Source of the DNA: Sphingomonas sp. CROZ-RG-20F-R02-07
GTDB lineage: Bacteria; Pseudomonadota; Alphaproteobacteria; Sphingomonadales; Sphingomonadaceae
NCBI RefSeq assembly: GCF_022662335.1
Contig: NZ_JAKNQJ010000002.1
Location: forward strand, 1-64,000
Direction of reading: 5' to 3'
DNA length: 64,000 nucleotides
Shown: in pieces, positions 45,763 through 55,472 of the stretch
How the letters are laid out: the number at the start of each line of letters is the position of its first letter
Numbering within the stretch: the stretch's first letter is position 1
Position numbers and translations under genes: made by a program
The notes under the pieces: model-generated
Databases searched by the model: none
The model's input: the letters and a program-made list of their open reading frames with translations, nothing else
Told to the model about the DNA's origin: nothing

Positions 45763-46917
45763 TTGACGGATACGCTTACCGCCCCCGAATCGGGCGCGAC
45801 GACGAAGCCTGCCACCAAACCGGCACGCCCCTATTTCTCCAGCGGCCCCTGCGCCAAGCCGCCCGGCTGGGACGCGGCGAAGCTGGCCACCGCGTCGCTC
45901 GGGCGCTCGCACCGTTCCAAGATCGGCAAGCAGCGGCTGCAATATGCCATCGACCTGATGCGCGAGACGCTGAAGCTGCCCGACACGCACCGGATTGGCA
46001 TCGTGCCGGGCTCCGACACCGGCGCCTATGAGATGGCGATGTGGACGATGCTGGGCGCCCGGCCCGTCACCGCGCTCGCCTGGGAGAGCTTCGGCGAAGG
46101 CTGGGTGACCGACGCGGTCAAGCAGTTGAAGATCGATCCGACCGTCATCCGCGCCGATTACGGGCAATTGCCCGATCTGGCCGCGGTCGACTGGTCGAGC
46201 GACGTGCTTTTCACCTGGAACGGCACCACGAGCGGCGTGCGCGTGCCCGATGCCGACTGGATCCCCGAGACCCGCGAGGGCCTGTCGTTCGCCGACGCGA
46301 CCTCGGGCGTCTTCGCCTATGACATCGACTGGGCGAAGATCGACGTCGCGACGTTCAGTTGGCAAAAGGTGCTGGGCGGGGAAGGCGCGCACGGCGTGCT
46401 GATCCTCGGCCCCCGCGCGGTGGAGCGGCTGGAAAGCTATACGCCCGCCTGGCCGCTGCCCAAGGTCTTCCGCCTCGTGTCGAAGGGCAAGCTGGCCGAG
46501 GGCGTGTTCAAGGGCGAGACGATCAACACGCCGTCGATGCTGGCCGTCGAGGACGCGATCTTTGCGCTCGAATGGGCCAAGGGGCTGGGGCCGGACGGGC
46601 TGATCGCGCGCAGCGACGCCAACGCCGCCGCGCTCGACCGGATTGTGGCGGAACGCGCCTGGCTCGGCCATCTCGCCGCCGATCCCGCCTCGCGTTCCAA
46701 GACCAGCGTGTGCCTGACCGTGGAGGGCGCGGACGAGGTGCTCATCAAGGCGATGGCGTCGCTGCTCGAAAAGGAAGGGGTGGCCTTCGACGTGGCGGGC
46801 TATCGCGATGCGCCGCCGGGCCTGCGCATCTGGTGCGGCGCCACCGTCGACACCGCGGATATCGTGGCCCTCGGCGCTTGGCTCGACTGGGCCTACGCGA
46901 CCGCCAAGGCGGGCTGA
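45763..46917 (+). CDS. serC: Phosphoserine aminotransferase
   Basis: Makes phosphoserine from 3-phosphohydroxypyruvate (PLP, glutamate donor); the alphaproteobacterial type, 384 aa. Motifs: FSSGPCAKPPGW at the N-terminus, the PLP Lys in FSWQKVLGGEGAHGVLI, and GIVPGSDTGAYEMAMW. No ATG fits: TTG at 45763 follows GAGGAGAGAGACA and gives the normal start (LTDTLTAPES). serA follows after a REP element, so the first two serine steps are together. Function in vitamin B6 synthesis is also possible; pdxH is 15 kb away. Confidence 0.93.
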   Translation: MTDTLTAPESGATTKPATKPARPYFSSGPCAKPPGWDAAKLATASLGRSHRSKIGKQRLQYAIDLMRETLKLPDTHRIGIVPGSDTGAYEMAMWTMLGARPVTALAWESFGEGWVTDAVKQLKIDPTVIRADYGQLPDLAAVDWSSDVLFTWNGTTSGVRVPDADWIPETREGLSFADATSGVFAYDIDWAKIDVATFSWQKVLGGEGAHGVLILGPRAVERLESYTPAWPLPKVFRLVSKGKLAEGVFKGETINTPSMLAVEDAIFALEWAKGLGPDGLIARSDANAAALDRIVAERAWLGHLAADPASRSKTSVCLTVEGADEVLIKAMASLLEKEGVAFDVAGYRDAPPGLRIWCGATVDTADIVALGAWLDWAYATAKAG

Positions 46918-46930
46918 ACCCACCCTCTTC

Positions 46931-47011
46931 CGTTCGCCCTGAGCTTGTCGAAGGGCGTGTCACAAACGTTACCGTTCCGGGCATGGGCTTCGACAGGCTC
47001 AGCCCGAACGG
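46931..47011. repeat. REP-like palindromic element, copy 3
   Basis: Left arm 46931-46955 and right arm 46987-47011 (CTTCGACAGGCTCAGC, one base changed in the core) lie between the co-directional serC and serA genes, ending 16 bp before the serA ATG. It may separate expression of the two genes. Confidence 0.88.
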
Positions 47012-47027
47012 CCTCTAGGATATTTCC

Positions 47028-48605
47028 ATGCCCAAAGTCCTGATTTCCGACAAGATGGATCCCCGCGCCGCGCAGATCTTCCGCGAGCGCGGCGTCGAGG
47101 TGGACGAGATCACCGGCAAGACGCCCGACGAACTCGCCGCGATGATCGGCGAATATGACGGCCTTGCGATCCGCAGCTCGACCAAGGTGACCAAGGCGAT
47201 CCTCGAGCACGCCACCAACCTGAAGGTGGTGGGCCGTGCCGGCATCGGCGTGGACAATGTCGACATCCCCGCCGCCTCCGCCAAGGGCGTGGTGGTGATG
47301 AACACCCCGTTCGGCAATTCGATCACCACCGCCGAACATGCCATCGCGCTGATGTTCGCGCTCGCGCGCCAATTGCCCGAGGCGGATGCCAGCACCCAGG
47401 CGGGCAAATGGGAAAAGAACCGCTTCATGGGCGTCGAGCTGACCAGCAAGACGCTGGGGCTGATCGGTGCGGGCAATATCGGCTCGATCGTCGCGGATCG
47501 CGCGCGTGGCCTCAAGATGAAGGTGGTGGCGTTCGATCCGTTCCTCACCCCCGAGCGCGCGATCGAGATGGGCGTCGAGAAGGTGACGCTGGACGAGCTG
47601 CTCGCCCGCGCCGATTTCATCACGCTGCACACGCCGCTGACTGACCAGACGCGCAACATCCTCTCGGCCGAAAACCTCGCCAAGACGAAGAAGGGCGTGC
47701 AAATCATCAACTGCGCACGCGGCGGCCTGATCGACGAGGCGGCGTTGAAGGCGGGGCTCGATTCGGGGCAGATCGGCGGCGCCGCGCTCGACGTGTTCGT
47801 CGAGGAGCCGGCCAAGGCGAGCCCGTTGTTCGGCACGCCCAATTTCGTCAGCACGCCGCATCTGGGCGCCTCCACCACCGAAGCGCAGGTCAACGTCGCG
47901 ATCCAGGTCGCCGAGCAGATGGCCGATTTCCTGATGTCGGGCGGCGTCACCAACGCGCTCAACATGCCGAGCCTGTCGGCGGAAGAAGCGCCGAAGCTGA
48001 AGCCGTACATGGCGCTCGCCGAAAAGCTCGGCAGCCTTGTCGGGCAGCTGGCGCATGGTTCGATCTCGGGCATTTCGGTCGAAGTCGAGGGCGCTGCGGC
48101 CGCGCTCAACCCCAAGCCGATCACCGGCGCGGTGCTGGCGGGCTTCATGCGCGTCCACACCGATACGGTGAACATGGTCAACGCGCCGTTCCTCGCCAAG
48201 GAACGCGGGCTCGACGTGCGCGAGGTGCGGCGCGAGCGCGAGGGCGATTACCATACGCTCGTCCGCGTGACGCTCAAGACCGATGCGGGCGATCGCTCGG
48301 TGGCGGGCACGCTGTTCGGCGATCAGGCGCCGCGGCTGGTCGAGCTGTTCGGCATCAAGGTCGAGGCCGATCTGGCCGGGCCGATGCTCTATGTCGTCAA
48401 CGAAGATGCGCCGGGCTTCATCGGCCGGCTCGGCACCACGCTGGGCGCCGCCGGTGTCAACATCGGCACCTTCCACCTCGGCCGGCGTCAGGCCGGCGGC
48501 GAGGCGGTGCTGCTGCTGTCGGTGGACGAGGCGGTCACCGCCGACCTGTTGACCCAGGTGCGCGCGCTGCCCGGCGTAAAGACCGCGATGGGCCTGGTGT
48601 TCTGA
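47028..48605 (+). CDS. serA: D-3-phosphoglycerate dehydrogenase (ACT-containing)
   Basis: First enzyme of serine synthesis (3-phosphoglycerate to 3-phosphohydroxypyruvate, NAD). 525 aa, the long type. NAD fold LGLIGAGNIGSIVADRARG, catalytic region INCARGGLIDEAALK and HLGASTTEAQVNVA, then the ASB domain and a C-terminal ACT domain (MLYVVNEDAPGFIGRLGTTL) for possible serine feedback. ATG at 47028, right after the REP element. No odd residues seen. Confidence 0.95.
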   Translation: MPKVLISDKMDPRAAQIFRERGVEVDEITGKTPDELAAMIGEYDGLAIRSSTKVTKAILEHATNLKVVGRAGIGVDNVDIPAASAKGVVVMNTPFGNSITTAEHAIALMFALARQLPEADASTQAGKWEKNRFMGVELTSKTLGLIGAGNIGSIVADRARGLKMKVVAFDPFLTPERAIEMGVEKVTLDELLARADFITLHTPLTDQTRNILSAENLAKTKKGVQIINCARGGLIDEAALKAGLDSGQIGGAALDVFVEEPAKASPLFGTPNFVSTPHLGASTTEAQVNVAIQVAEQMADFLMSGGVTNALNMPSLSAEEAPKLKPYMALAEKLGSLVGQLAHGSISGISVEVEGAAAALNPKPITGAVLAGFMRVHTDTVNMVNAPFLAKERGLDVREVRREREGDYHTLVRVTLKTDAGDRSVAGTLFGDQAPRLVELFGIKVEADLAGPMLYVVNEDAPGFIGRLGTTLGAAGVNIGTFHLGRRQAGGEAVLLLSVDEAVTADLLTQVRALPGVKTAMGLVF

Positions 48606-48660
48606 ACCCGGCGATGCGGGGAGGATTGCGCTTGGAGCCGCTCGCGCTATCAGCCGCTTC

Positions 48661-49761
48661 ATGACCGCACTCCTCCCCGAAGGCTTTCACGATCGCCTGC
48701 CGCCCTTCGCCGATGCGGCCGCGGCGCTCGAAGCGCGGGTGCTGGAGGCGGCGCGGCGTCACGGCTATGAACGGGTCGACCCGCCGCTCGCCGAATTCGC
48801 CGAAGGGCTGGGTTCGCGGCTGAAGGCGGGCGGGCTGCACGATGCGGTGCGCTTCGTCGATCCGGTGTCGCAGCGGACGCTGGCGATTCGGCCTGATCTC
48901 ACCGCGCAGGTGGCGCGGATCGCCGCCACCCGGATGGGGCACCATCCGCGCCCGGTGCGGCTCAGCTATGCCGGATCGGTGCTGAAGCTGCGCGCCTCGC
49001 AACTGGCACCCGCGCGCGAGCTTCGCCAGATCGGCTGCGAGCTGATCGGCCTCGATTCGGTCGCGGCGGCGGGCGAGGTGGTCGGCGTCGCGGTCGCGGC
49101 GCTCGCGGCGGCGGGCACGGGGCCGGTGTCGATCGATTTCACGCTGCCCGATCTGGTCGATACGCTCGCGGCGGGGCCGTTGCCGGTGCGCGACATCGCC
49201 GGCTTGCGCGACCGGCTCGATGCGAAGGATGCGGGCGGGGTCGCCGCGCTCGCGCCCGATTATCTGCCGCTGGTGGCGGCGGCAGGGTCGTTCGCCACCG
49301 CCATGGCGCGGCTGCGGGCGTTCGATGCGCATGGCGTCCTCACCTCGCGGCTCGATGCGCTGGCGCGGATCGCGGCGGCACTGGGCGATGGCGTGCGGCT
49401 CACGCTCGATCCCACCGAGCGGCACGGGTTCGAATATCAGAGCTGGCTCGGCTTCTCATTGTTTGCCGACGGCATCGCGGGCGAAGTGGGGCGTGGCGGC
49501 ACCTATACGATCGTCCACGAGAACGGCAGCGAGGAGCCGGCGACCGGCTTCTCGATCTATGCGGACGCGCTGGTGGGGCAGGCGGGCGGCGGCGAGCGGC
49601 GTCGGCTCTTCCTGCCGCTCGCTACGCCGGCCGCGCAGGCTGCGGCGCTCCGCGAGGCCGGCTGGGTGACGGTGGCGGCGCTGGAGGCGGACGATACGCC
49701 CGAAGCGCAACTGTGCACGCATGTCTGGCGCGAGGGGCAGGCAGTGCCGCTCGGCGGTTGA
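48661..49761 (+). CDS. hisZ: ATP phosphoribosyltransferase regulatory subunit
   Basis: HisZ, a class II aminoacyl-tRNA-synthetase-like protein that activates the short HisG in histidine synthesis; 366 aa. The HisRS-like core is seen in MTALLPEGFHDRLPPFADAA, VRFVDPVSQRTLAIRPDLTAQVARIA (motif-2 region) and GGTYTIVHENG. No anticodon domain, as expected for HisZ. hisG itself is not in the window. It lies between serA and purA, same strand; a serine-histidine-purine supply run is plausible but genes are spaced 55-110 bp apart. Confidence 0.92.
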   Translation: MTALLPEGFHDRLPPFADAAAALEARVLEAARRHGYERVDPPLAEFAEGLGSRLKAGGLHDAVRFVDPVSQRTLAIRPDLTAQVARIAATRMGHHPRPVRLSYAGSVLKLRASQLAPARELRQIGCELIGLDSVAAAGEVVGVAVAALAAAGTGPVSIDFTLPDLVDTLAAGPLPVRDIAGLRDRLDAKDAGGVAALAPDYLPLVAAAGSFATAMARLRAFDAHGVLTSRLDALARIAAALGDGVRLTLDPTERHGFEYQSWLGFSLFADGIAGEVGRGGTYTIVHENGSEEPATGFSIYADALVGQAGGGERRRLFLPLATPAAQAAALREAGWVTVAALEADDTPEAQLCTHVWREGQAVPLGG

Positions 49762-49812
49762 CACGGGCGCCGGGCAGCCGCTAGGCGCGCCTCCGCAATC
49801 ATTGGACACACC

Positions 49813-49837
49813 CGTCGCGCCGAGTCCTGTCGAAGGG
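49813..49837. repeat. Single degenerate REP arm before purA
   Basis: CGTCGCGCCGAGTCCTGTCG followed by AAGGG matches the REP left arm with several changes and has no inverted partner. It lies in the hisZ-purA gap. Confidence 0.5.
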
Positions 49838-49871
49838 CGCGCGGGTCCGCTCGGCAGGCGGAGCTTGGTAC

Positions 49872-51161
49872 ATGGCGAACGTGGCAGTCATCGGCGCGCA
49901 ATGGGGCGACGAGGGCAAGGGCAAGATCGTCGATTGGCTCGCGAGCCGCGCCGACATGGTGGTGCGCTTCCAGGGCGGCCACAATGCCGGCCACACGCTC
50001 GTCGTGGGCGACAGCACCTATAAATTGTCGTTGCTCCCGTCGGGGCTGGTGCGCGGGACGCCCTCGGTGATCGGCAACGGCGTGGTGCTCGATCCCTGGG
50101 CGCTTCGCGACGAGATCGCCCGGCTCGGCGCCCAGGGCGTGGTCGCCACGCCCGACACGCTGCGCATCGCCGACACCTGCGCGCTGATCCTGCCGTTCCA
50201 CCGCGACCTCGACGCGCTGCGCGAGGATGCGAGCGGCGCGGGCAAGATCGGCACGACGCGGCGCGGCATCGGCCCGGCCTATGAGGACAAGGTCGGCCGC
50301 CGCGCCATCCGGGTGTGCGATCTGGCGCATCTGGACGATCTGGGCGCGCAGCTCGACCGGCTGACCGCACATCACGACGCGTTGCGGGCGGGTTTCGGCG
50401 AGCCGCCGATCGATCGCGCGCGGCTCCTGTCCGATCTGCGCGAGATCGCGGGCTTCGTCCTGTCCTTCGCCAAGCCCGTCTGGCGCGACCTGAACGCGGC
50501 GCGCGCGGGCGGCAAGCGGATCCTGTTCGAGGGCGCACAGGGCGTTCTGCTCGACAACGATCACGGCACCTATCCCTTCGTCACCTCGTCCAATACGGTG
50601 GCGGGGGCAGCGGCGGCGGGATCCGGCATCGGTCCATCGGGCGTCGGCTTCGTGCTCGGCATCGCCAAGGCCTATACCACCCGCGTCGGCTCCGGACCGT
50701 TCCCGACCGAGCTTCACGACGATGTGGGGCAGGGGCTCGGGCAGCGCGGCCATGAATTCGGCACCGTCACCGGCCGCAAGCGGCGCTGCGGGTGGTTCGA
50801 TGCGGTGCTGGTGCGGCAATCGGCCGCGGTCGGCGGGATCACGGGGATCGCGCTCACCAAGATCGACGTGCTCGACGGGATGAACTCGGTGAAGATCTGC
50901 ACGGGCTATCGGCTGCGCGGCGAGACGCTCGACTATTTTCCCGCCCATGCCGCGGATCAGGCGCAGGTGGAGCCCGTCTACGAGACGATGGAGGGCTGGC
51001 AGGGCACGACCGCGGGCGCGCGGAGCTGGGCCGATCTGCCGGCGCAGGCGATCAAATATATCCGGCGGATCGAAGAGCTGATCGCGTGCCCGGTCGCGCT
51101 CGTCTCCACCAGCCCGGAACGCGCCGACACGATCCTGGTGCGCGATCCCTTCGCCGACTGA
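49872..51161 (+). CDS. purA: Adenylosuccinate synthetase
   Basis: Joins IMP and aspartate with GTP to adenylosuccinate in AMP synthesis. 429 aa, standard. Motifs: [19 protein letters not shown] (GTP/IMP loop with catalytic Asp), [11 protein letters not shown] (catalytic His), [26 protein letters not shown] core and [16 protein letters not shown] at the end. ATG at 49872. A strong hairpin terminator follows. Confidence 0.96.
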   Translation: MANVAVIGAQWGDEGKGKIVDWLASRADMVVRFQGGHNAGHTLVVGDSTYKLSLLPSGLVRGTPSVIGNGVVLDPWALRDEIARLGAQGVVATPDTLRIADTCALILPFHRDLDALREDASGAGKIGTTRRGIGPAYEDKVGRRAIRVCDLAHLDDLGAQLDRLTAHHDALRAGFGEPPIDRARLLSDLREIAGFVLSFAKPVWRDLNAARAGGKRILFEGAQGVLLDNDHGTYPFVTSSNTVAGAAAAGSGIGPSGVGFVLGIAKAYTTRVGSGPFPTELHDDVGQGLGQRGHEFGTVTGRKRRCGWFDAVLVRQSAAVGGITGIALTKIDVLDGMNSVKICTGYRLRGETLDYFPAHAADQAQVEPVYETMEGWQGTTAGARSWADLPAQAIKYIRRIEELIACPVALVSTSPERADTILVRDPFAD

Positions 51162-51165
51162 CATG

Positions 51166-51206
51166 AAAAACCCGGCCGAGCGGGGCTCGGCCGGGTCCGT
51201 TATTTT
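51166..51206. terminator. Bidirectional terminator of purA
   Basis: CCCGGCCGAG-CGGGG-CTCGGCCGGG (51171-51195) is a perfect 10-bp stem. An A-run lies on its left (GAAAAA) and a T-rich TTATTTTC on its right, so it can end purA on the plus strand and the repeat-protein gene on the minus strand. Confidence 0.88.
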
Positions 51207-51222
51207 CGTTCGCGGAGCGCGA

Positions 51223-51612
51223 TCAGCGCGGCGGAGTCGTGGTGCCGGTCGTGCTCGTGCCGTTGTTCGAACCGGTGGCTCCATCCATCGTGCCCATCGT
51301 TCCGGTCGTGCCGCCCATGGTACCCGTGGTGCCCATCGTGCCGGTGCTCGTACCACCGCTCATCGTGCCCGTGGTCGAGCCGCCCATCGTGCCCGTGGTG
51401 GAGCTACCCATCGAGCCCTTGCGCGAGCCACGACGGCCGGTCGAACGCGTCTGAGTCGTGCTGCCGGTCGACATGCCGGTCGTTCCGCTCTGCATCGACG
51501 TGCCACCCGAAACCGAACCGGATGCCGAACCAGCGGTGCCACCGGTCGTCTGTGCCATTGCGGCGGCGGGAAGGATCAGCGCCGCAGCGCCTAAGGCCAT
51601 GATGATGCGCAT
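51223..51612 (-). CDS. Secreted Gly/Thr/Met-rich repeat protein
   Basis: 129 aa. The signal peptide (MRIIMALGAAALILPAAAMA, cleavage near AQ at 21) is followed by a low-complexity mature part made mainly of Gly, Thr, Ser and Met in degenerate TTGTMGG-like units, interrupted by a short basic patch (GRRGSRKG, about residues 59-66). No domain is recognised. The good GGAGAG site before the ATG and the signal peptide support a real gene. It could be a surface or adhesive protein; regular Met could bind copper, but both ideas are speculation. Confidence 0.7.
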   Translation of the reverse strand: MRIIMALGAAALILPAAAMAQTTGGTAGSASGSVSGGTSMQSGTTGMSTGSTTQTRSTGRRGSRKGSMGSSTTGTMGGSTTGTMSGGTSTGTMGTTGTMGGTTGTMGTMDGATGSNNGTSTTGTTTPPR

Positions 51613-51670
51613 GTTTTCTCTCCAGGATTGACAGAAGCTCCAACGGTTGGATCGTCCGTCCGTTCCCTGG

Positions 51671-52750
51671 TCAGCCGCATTGGGCGCGGTGGAGGAGCGC
51701 CTGATCCGCCAGAACGAGCGCGATCATCGCCTCCACGACGGGCACGCCGCGGATACCGACACAGGGGTCGTGGCGCCCCTTGGTCGCGATCTCGGTCGCG
51801 CTGCCGTCGCGGGCGATCGTCGGCATGGGCGTGAGGATCGAACTGGTCGGCTTGAACGCGACGCGCAGCCGGACGGGCTGACCGGTCGCGATCCCGCCCG
51901 CGATCCCGCCGGCATGGTTGGCGAGGAATTCTGGGCCACCGCCCGTTCCCGGCGGCGCGGGCCGCATCGGATCGGCATTGGCCTCGCCGGACAGCGCGGC
52001 GGCGGCGAACCCGTCGCCGATCTCGACGCCCTTCACCGCGTTGATCCCCATGCATGCCGCCGCAAGCTCGCTGTCGAGCTTGGCGTAGAGCGGTGCACCC
52101 CAGCCGGCGGGCACGCCCCTCGCCTCTGCCGCGATCACCGCGCCGAGCGACGATCCGGCCTTGCGCGCATCATCGACCAGCGCTTCCCACCGCACGGCCG
52201 CCTGCGCATCGGGGCAGAAGAACGGGTTGGCATCGATCTGCGCATCGTCGAAATTGGCCGGATCGATCGCGTCGCCGCCGATCGCCTCGACCCAGGCGCG
52301 GACGCGGACCTGCGGGATCACCAGCCGGGCCACCGCGCCCGCCGCCACGCGCGAGGCGGTCTCGCGCGCGGACGAGCGGCCCCCGCCGCGGGGATCGCGA
52401 AACCCGTATTTGGCGTCATAGGCGTAATCGGCATGGCCCGGCCGATAGGCGCGGGCCACCTCGGAATAATCCTTCGATCGCTGATCGACATTCTCGATCA
52501 TCAGGCTGATCGGCGTGCCCGTCGTATGCCCCTCGTACACGCCCGACAGGATGCGCACCGCATCGGGCTCGCGGCGCTGCGTCGTGAAGCGCGAGGTGCC
52601 GGGGCGGCGCCGGTCGAGCCAGGGCTGGATATCGGCTTCGGCGAGCGCGATCCCCGGCGGGCAGCCATCGACCACCACGCCGATCGCCGGCCCGTGGCTT
52701 TCTCCCCAGGTGGTGAAGCGGAAGACGCGGCCGAAGCTGTTCCAGCTCAC
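51671..52750 (-). CDS. aroC: Chorismate synthase
   Basis: Last step of the shikimate pathway (EPSP to chorismate, reduced FMN). 359 aa. Motifs: [45 protein letters not shown] and the late [16 protein letters not shown]. Start is GTG at 52750 ([20 protein letters not shown]), overlapping the fabI stop by 4 bp. It is the last gene of the minus-strand run from ku. Chorismate mutase, which uses the product, lies at 43342. Confidence 0.95.
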   Translation of the reverse strand: MSWNSFGRVFRFTTWGESHGPAIGVVVDGCPPGIALAEADIQPWLDRRRPGTSRFTTQRREPDAVRILSGVYEGHTTGTPISLMIENVDQRSKDYSEVARAYRPGHADYAYDAKYGFRDPRGGGRSSARETASRVAAGAVARLVIPQVRVRAWVEAIGGDAIDPANFDDAQIDANPFFCPDAQAAVRWEALVDDARKAGSSLGAVIAAEARGVPAGWGAPLYAKLDSELAAACMGINAVKGVEIGDGFAAAALSGEANADPMRPAPPGTGGGPEFLANHAGGIAGGIATGQPVRLRVAFKPTSSILTPMPTIARDGSATEIATKGRHDPCVGIRGVPVVEAMIALVLADQALLHRAQCG

Positions 52751-53550
52751 GCCAGCGCGATGTCCGGCGCGTCTTCGGCCTTCATGCCGATGACGTTGTA
52801 ACCCGCGTCGACATGGTGGATTTCGCCCGTCACGCCGCTCGCCAGATCGGAGAGCAGGTACAGGCCGGCGCCGCCCACATCCTCGATCGTGACGTTGCGC
52901 TTCAGCGGGGAATTCAGCTCGTTCCACTTCATAATATAGTTGAAGTCGCCGATGCCGCGCGCCGCCAGCGTCTGGATGGGGCCCGCCGAGATCGCATTCA
53001 CGCGGATCGCGTCGCGGCCCAGATCGACCGCGAGATATTTGACGCTCGTCTCCAGCGCGGCCTTGGCGAGCCCCATGACATTGTAATGCGGGATGACCTT
53101 CTCGGCGCCGTAATAGCTGAGCGTCAGCAGGCTGCCGCCATCAGGCATCATGCGCGCCGCGCGCTGCGCCACCGCCACGAACGAATAGACGCTGATGTTC
53201 ATCGTCATGGCGAAATTGTCGAGCGTGGTGTCGGCGAAACGGCCGCGAAGCTGAGTCTTGTCGGAAAAGCCGATCGCATGGACGACGAAATCGATCGTCG
53301 GCCAGGCATTGCTCAATTCGGCGAAGGTGGCGTCGAGCGCATCCATGTCGGACACGTCGCAATCGAAGAGGCGCGCGACGCCGAGTTGCTCGGCGAGCGG
53401 GCGCACCCGCTTTTCCATCGCTGCGCCCTGATAGCTGAACGCGAGTTCGGCGCCCGCGTCGGACAGCTTCTTCGCGATCCCCCATGCGAGCGATTTGTCG
53501 TTCGCCAGACCCATGATGAGTCCGCGCTTGCCCGCCATCAAACCGTTCAC
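52747..53550 (-). CDS. fabI: Enoyl-ACP reductase (NADH)
   Basis: Last reduction step of each fatty-acid elongation cycle. 267 aa short-chain dehydrogenase fold: [20 protein letters not shown] at the nucleotide site, the active-site pair in [12 protein letters not shown] (Tyr and Lys six residues on), and [13 protein letters not shown]. The residue region tied to triclosan sensitivity ([12 protein letters not shown]) looks wild type. GTG at 53550 gives [10 protein letters not shown] as in other FabI; it overlaps the YihY-like stop by 4 bp. Confidence 0.95.
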   Translation of the reverse strand: MNGLMAGKRGLIMGLANDKSLAWGIAKKLSDAGAELAFSYQGAAMEKRVRPLAEQLGVARLFDCDVSDMDALDATFAELSNAWPTIDFVVHAIGFSDKTQLRGRFADTTLDNFAMTMNISVYSFVAVAQRAARMMPDGGSLLTLSYYGAEKVIPHYNVMGLAKAALETSVKYLAVDLGRDAIRVNAISAGPIQTLAARGIGDFNYIMKWNELNSPLKRNVTIEDVGGAGLYLLSDLASGVTGEIHHVDAGYNVIGMKAEDAPDIALA

Positions 53551-54509
53551 GCGACCACTGCCTCCATCGTTGTGCCGTGGGGCGTCTGTAGCGCCGGTTC
53601 GGGTGGTTCCGCCAGCGCCGCGTTCAGATGCGCACCGAAGACGAGGCCGAGCCCGATCAGGTAGAAGAACAGCAGCGCGACGATCACGCCCGCCAGGCTG
53701 CCATAGGTGAGGTCGTACCCACCGAGCCTCGCCAGCACGAGCGGCAGCGCCGCCGTCATCGTCACCCACCAGACCGTGGTGAACAATGCGCCCGGCCATT
53801 TGCGGCAGTTCGTTTCGCGATATTTGGCCGGCGTCACCGAATAGAACAGCATGTAGAGCGCGCCGAACATCACGAGGCCGGGGATCGCGCGCGAAATCCC
53901 GATCCACGTCGCGGCGTTCTGCGCGAACGGCAGCAGGCGATAGATGAACTGTTCGACTGCGGTGAGGATGCCCTGAACGAGGAACGACACCAGCGCCAGG
54001 ATCACCGACGCGATGATGGCGAACGTCGTGCCCAGACGCGAGCGCCACAGCGGCGTCTTGCTCGTGGTGCCATAAGCACGGCGGAAGATGTCGCGGATCG
54101 TCTCGACGAAGCTTCCGACCGTCCAGAGCCCGACCAGACCGCCCAGCCACAGCAACGACCCGGTGCGCGCCGCCAGCACGTCGGCGATCGGCTTGCGCAG
54201 CAGATCGCCGACATTGGGCGGCAGCACATGGAGGAACGAGCTGACCGCACGCTGCGTCTCCGTGCTCTGCCCGAGCAGCGACAGCACCGCCGCCGCCACG
54301 ATGAAGAACGGAAACAGCGTCATCAACGCGAGATAGGCGAGGTTCCCGGCATAGATGAACCCGTCATTATAGACGCCCAGACTCGTTCGCTTGAGCACCT
54401 GGAAGGCATAGCTGCCGGGCCCGATCTTCGCGAGCTGGTGATCGATCCGAGCGCGAGGGCCCCGGTTCTTGGCCCGGTCTTCCGGGGTCAGCGCATTGGG
54501 CTCGTCCAT
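53547..54509 (-). CDS. YihY/BrkB-family inner-membrane protein
   Basis: 320 aa with a polar N-terminus and about six membrane segments. Family marks: DGFIYAGNLAYLALMTLFPFFIVAAAVLSL, LWTVGSFVETIRDIFRRAYG and YGSLAGVIVALLFFYLIGLGLVFGAHLNAAL. Once annotated as ribonuclease BN, this family is now regarded as membrane proteins of unknown function. ATG at 54509, 5 bp after the dnaJ-like stop; its own stop overlaps fabI by 4 bp. Confidence 0.88.
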   Translation of the reverse strand: MDEPNALTPEDRAKNRGPRARIDHQLAKIGPGSYAFQVLKRTSLGVYNDGFIYAGNLAYLALMTLFPFFIVAAAVLSLLGQSTETQRAVSSFLHVLPPNVGDLLRKPIADVLAARTGSLLWLGGLVGLWTVGSFVETIRDIFRRAYGTTSKTPLWRSRLGTTFAIIASVILALVSFLVQGILTAVEQFIYRLLPFAQNAATWIGISRAIPGLVMFGALYMLFYSVTPAKYRETNCRKWPGALFTTVWWVTMTAALPLVLARLGGYDLTYGSLAGVIVALLFFYLIGLGLVFGAHLNAALAEPPEPALQTPHGTTMEAVVA

Positions 54510-54514
54510 GGGCG

Positions 54515-55453
54515 TCAGACGCCCATGGCGGCTCTGGGGTTCCCGGCATTCGCCGGCGACCAATGTTCGACGAATTCCCGCAGCGCCGGATCTTCGCCGG
54601 GCACGTCCACCATCAGCGTGATGAGCTGGTCGCCGCGGCCACCGCCTTTCTTGTGAAAGCCCTTGCCCTTCAGGCGCAACGTCTTGCCCGATGTCGTGCC
54701 CTTGGGGATGGTCAGGTTCACCGGCTTCTCGACGGTCGGCGCGCGGATCGATCCGCCCAGCACCGCCTCGGCAAGCGTGATCGGCAGATCGAGCCGCACG
54801 TCGTCGCCGTCGCGGATGAAGAAACGGTGCGACTGCACCTCCAGCGTGACGATCGCATCGCCAGCCCCGCCGGGGCCGCTCTCGCCCTTGCCGGCCAGCT
54901 TCATCTGCGTTCCGGTCTCGACGCCGGGGGGCAGCTTCAGGTCAATCGACTTGCCGTCGCCCAGCGTCACGCGCTGCGGGTTGAGCGTCGCGGCATCGAT
55001 GAAGGGCACCTGGAGCCGATAGGCGATGTTGGCGCCCTTGGGCTGCGGCCGCCGCCCGAAGCCGCCGGCGAACCCGCCGCCGCCCCGCTGGCCGCCGCCG
55101 AACAGCCCCTCGAAGATGTCACCCATGTCCGCTTCGCCGCCGCCGAATTCATAGCCCTGGCTGCGAAAGCCGCCGCCGGCACTAGCGGGCCGGCCGCCGC
55201 CGCCCTGGCCGAAGCCGAACGGCGCGGCGGGATTGCCGTCGCCATCGATCTCGCCGCGATCGAAGCGCGCGCGCTTGTCCTTGTCGTTCAGCAGGTCATA
55301 GGCGTTCGTCACCTGGCTGAAGCGCTCGGACGCCTTGGGATTGTCCTTGTTGCGATCGGGATGCAGCTCCTTGGCGAGCTTGCGATACGCTTTCTTGATG
55401 TCGGCCTCGGTCGCGCTGCGGGCGACGCCCAAGGTCTGGTACGGATCGGCCAT
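54515..55453 (-). CDS. DnaJ-type co-chaperone (CbpA-like, no zinc finger)
   Basis: 312 aa. J domain (about residues 3-68) with the HPD motif (KELHPDRNKDNPKA), then a Gly/Phe-rich region (about 78-140) unusually rich in Gly, then two C-terminal beta domains (LQVPFIDAATLNPQRVTL..., DVRLDLPITLAEAVLGGSI) that bind client proteins. No CxxCxGxG repeats, so it is class II, like CbpA, not DnaJ itself. It would stimulate DnaK. It lies 19 bp after the transglutaminase stop and 5 bp before yihY. Confidence 0.9.
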   Translation of the reverse strand: MADPYQTLGVARSATEADIKKAYRKLAKELHPDRNKDNPKASERFSQVTNAYDLLNDKDKRARFDRGEIDGDGNPAAPFGFGQGGGGRPASAGGGFRSQGYEFGGGEADMGDIFEGLFGGGQRGGGGFAGGFGRRPQPKGANIAYRLQVPFIDAATLNPQRVTLGDGKSIDLKLPPGVETGTQMKLAGKGESGPGGAGDAIVTLEVQSHRFFIRDGDDVRLDLPITLAEAVLGGSIRAPTVEKPVNLTIPKGTTSGKTLRLKGKGFHKKGGGRGDQLITLMVDVPGEDPALREFVEHWSPANAGNPRAAMGV

Positions 55454-55472
55454 TCTGTCCCCGTTCGGTGTG

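Noticed and set aside
28129..47011. Repeated palindromes as a CRISPR array
   Set aside because: Copies are kilobases apart, each an inverted pair; there are no regular spacers and no cas genes.
51230..51500. Short tandem units in the repeat protein gene as a CRISPR or satellite
   Set aside because: Units are in frame, degenerate and coding after a signal peptide.
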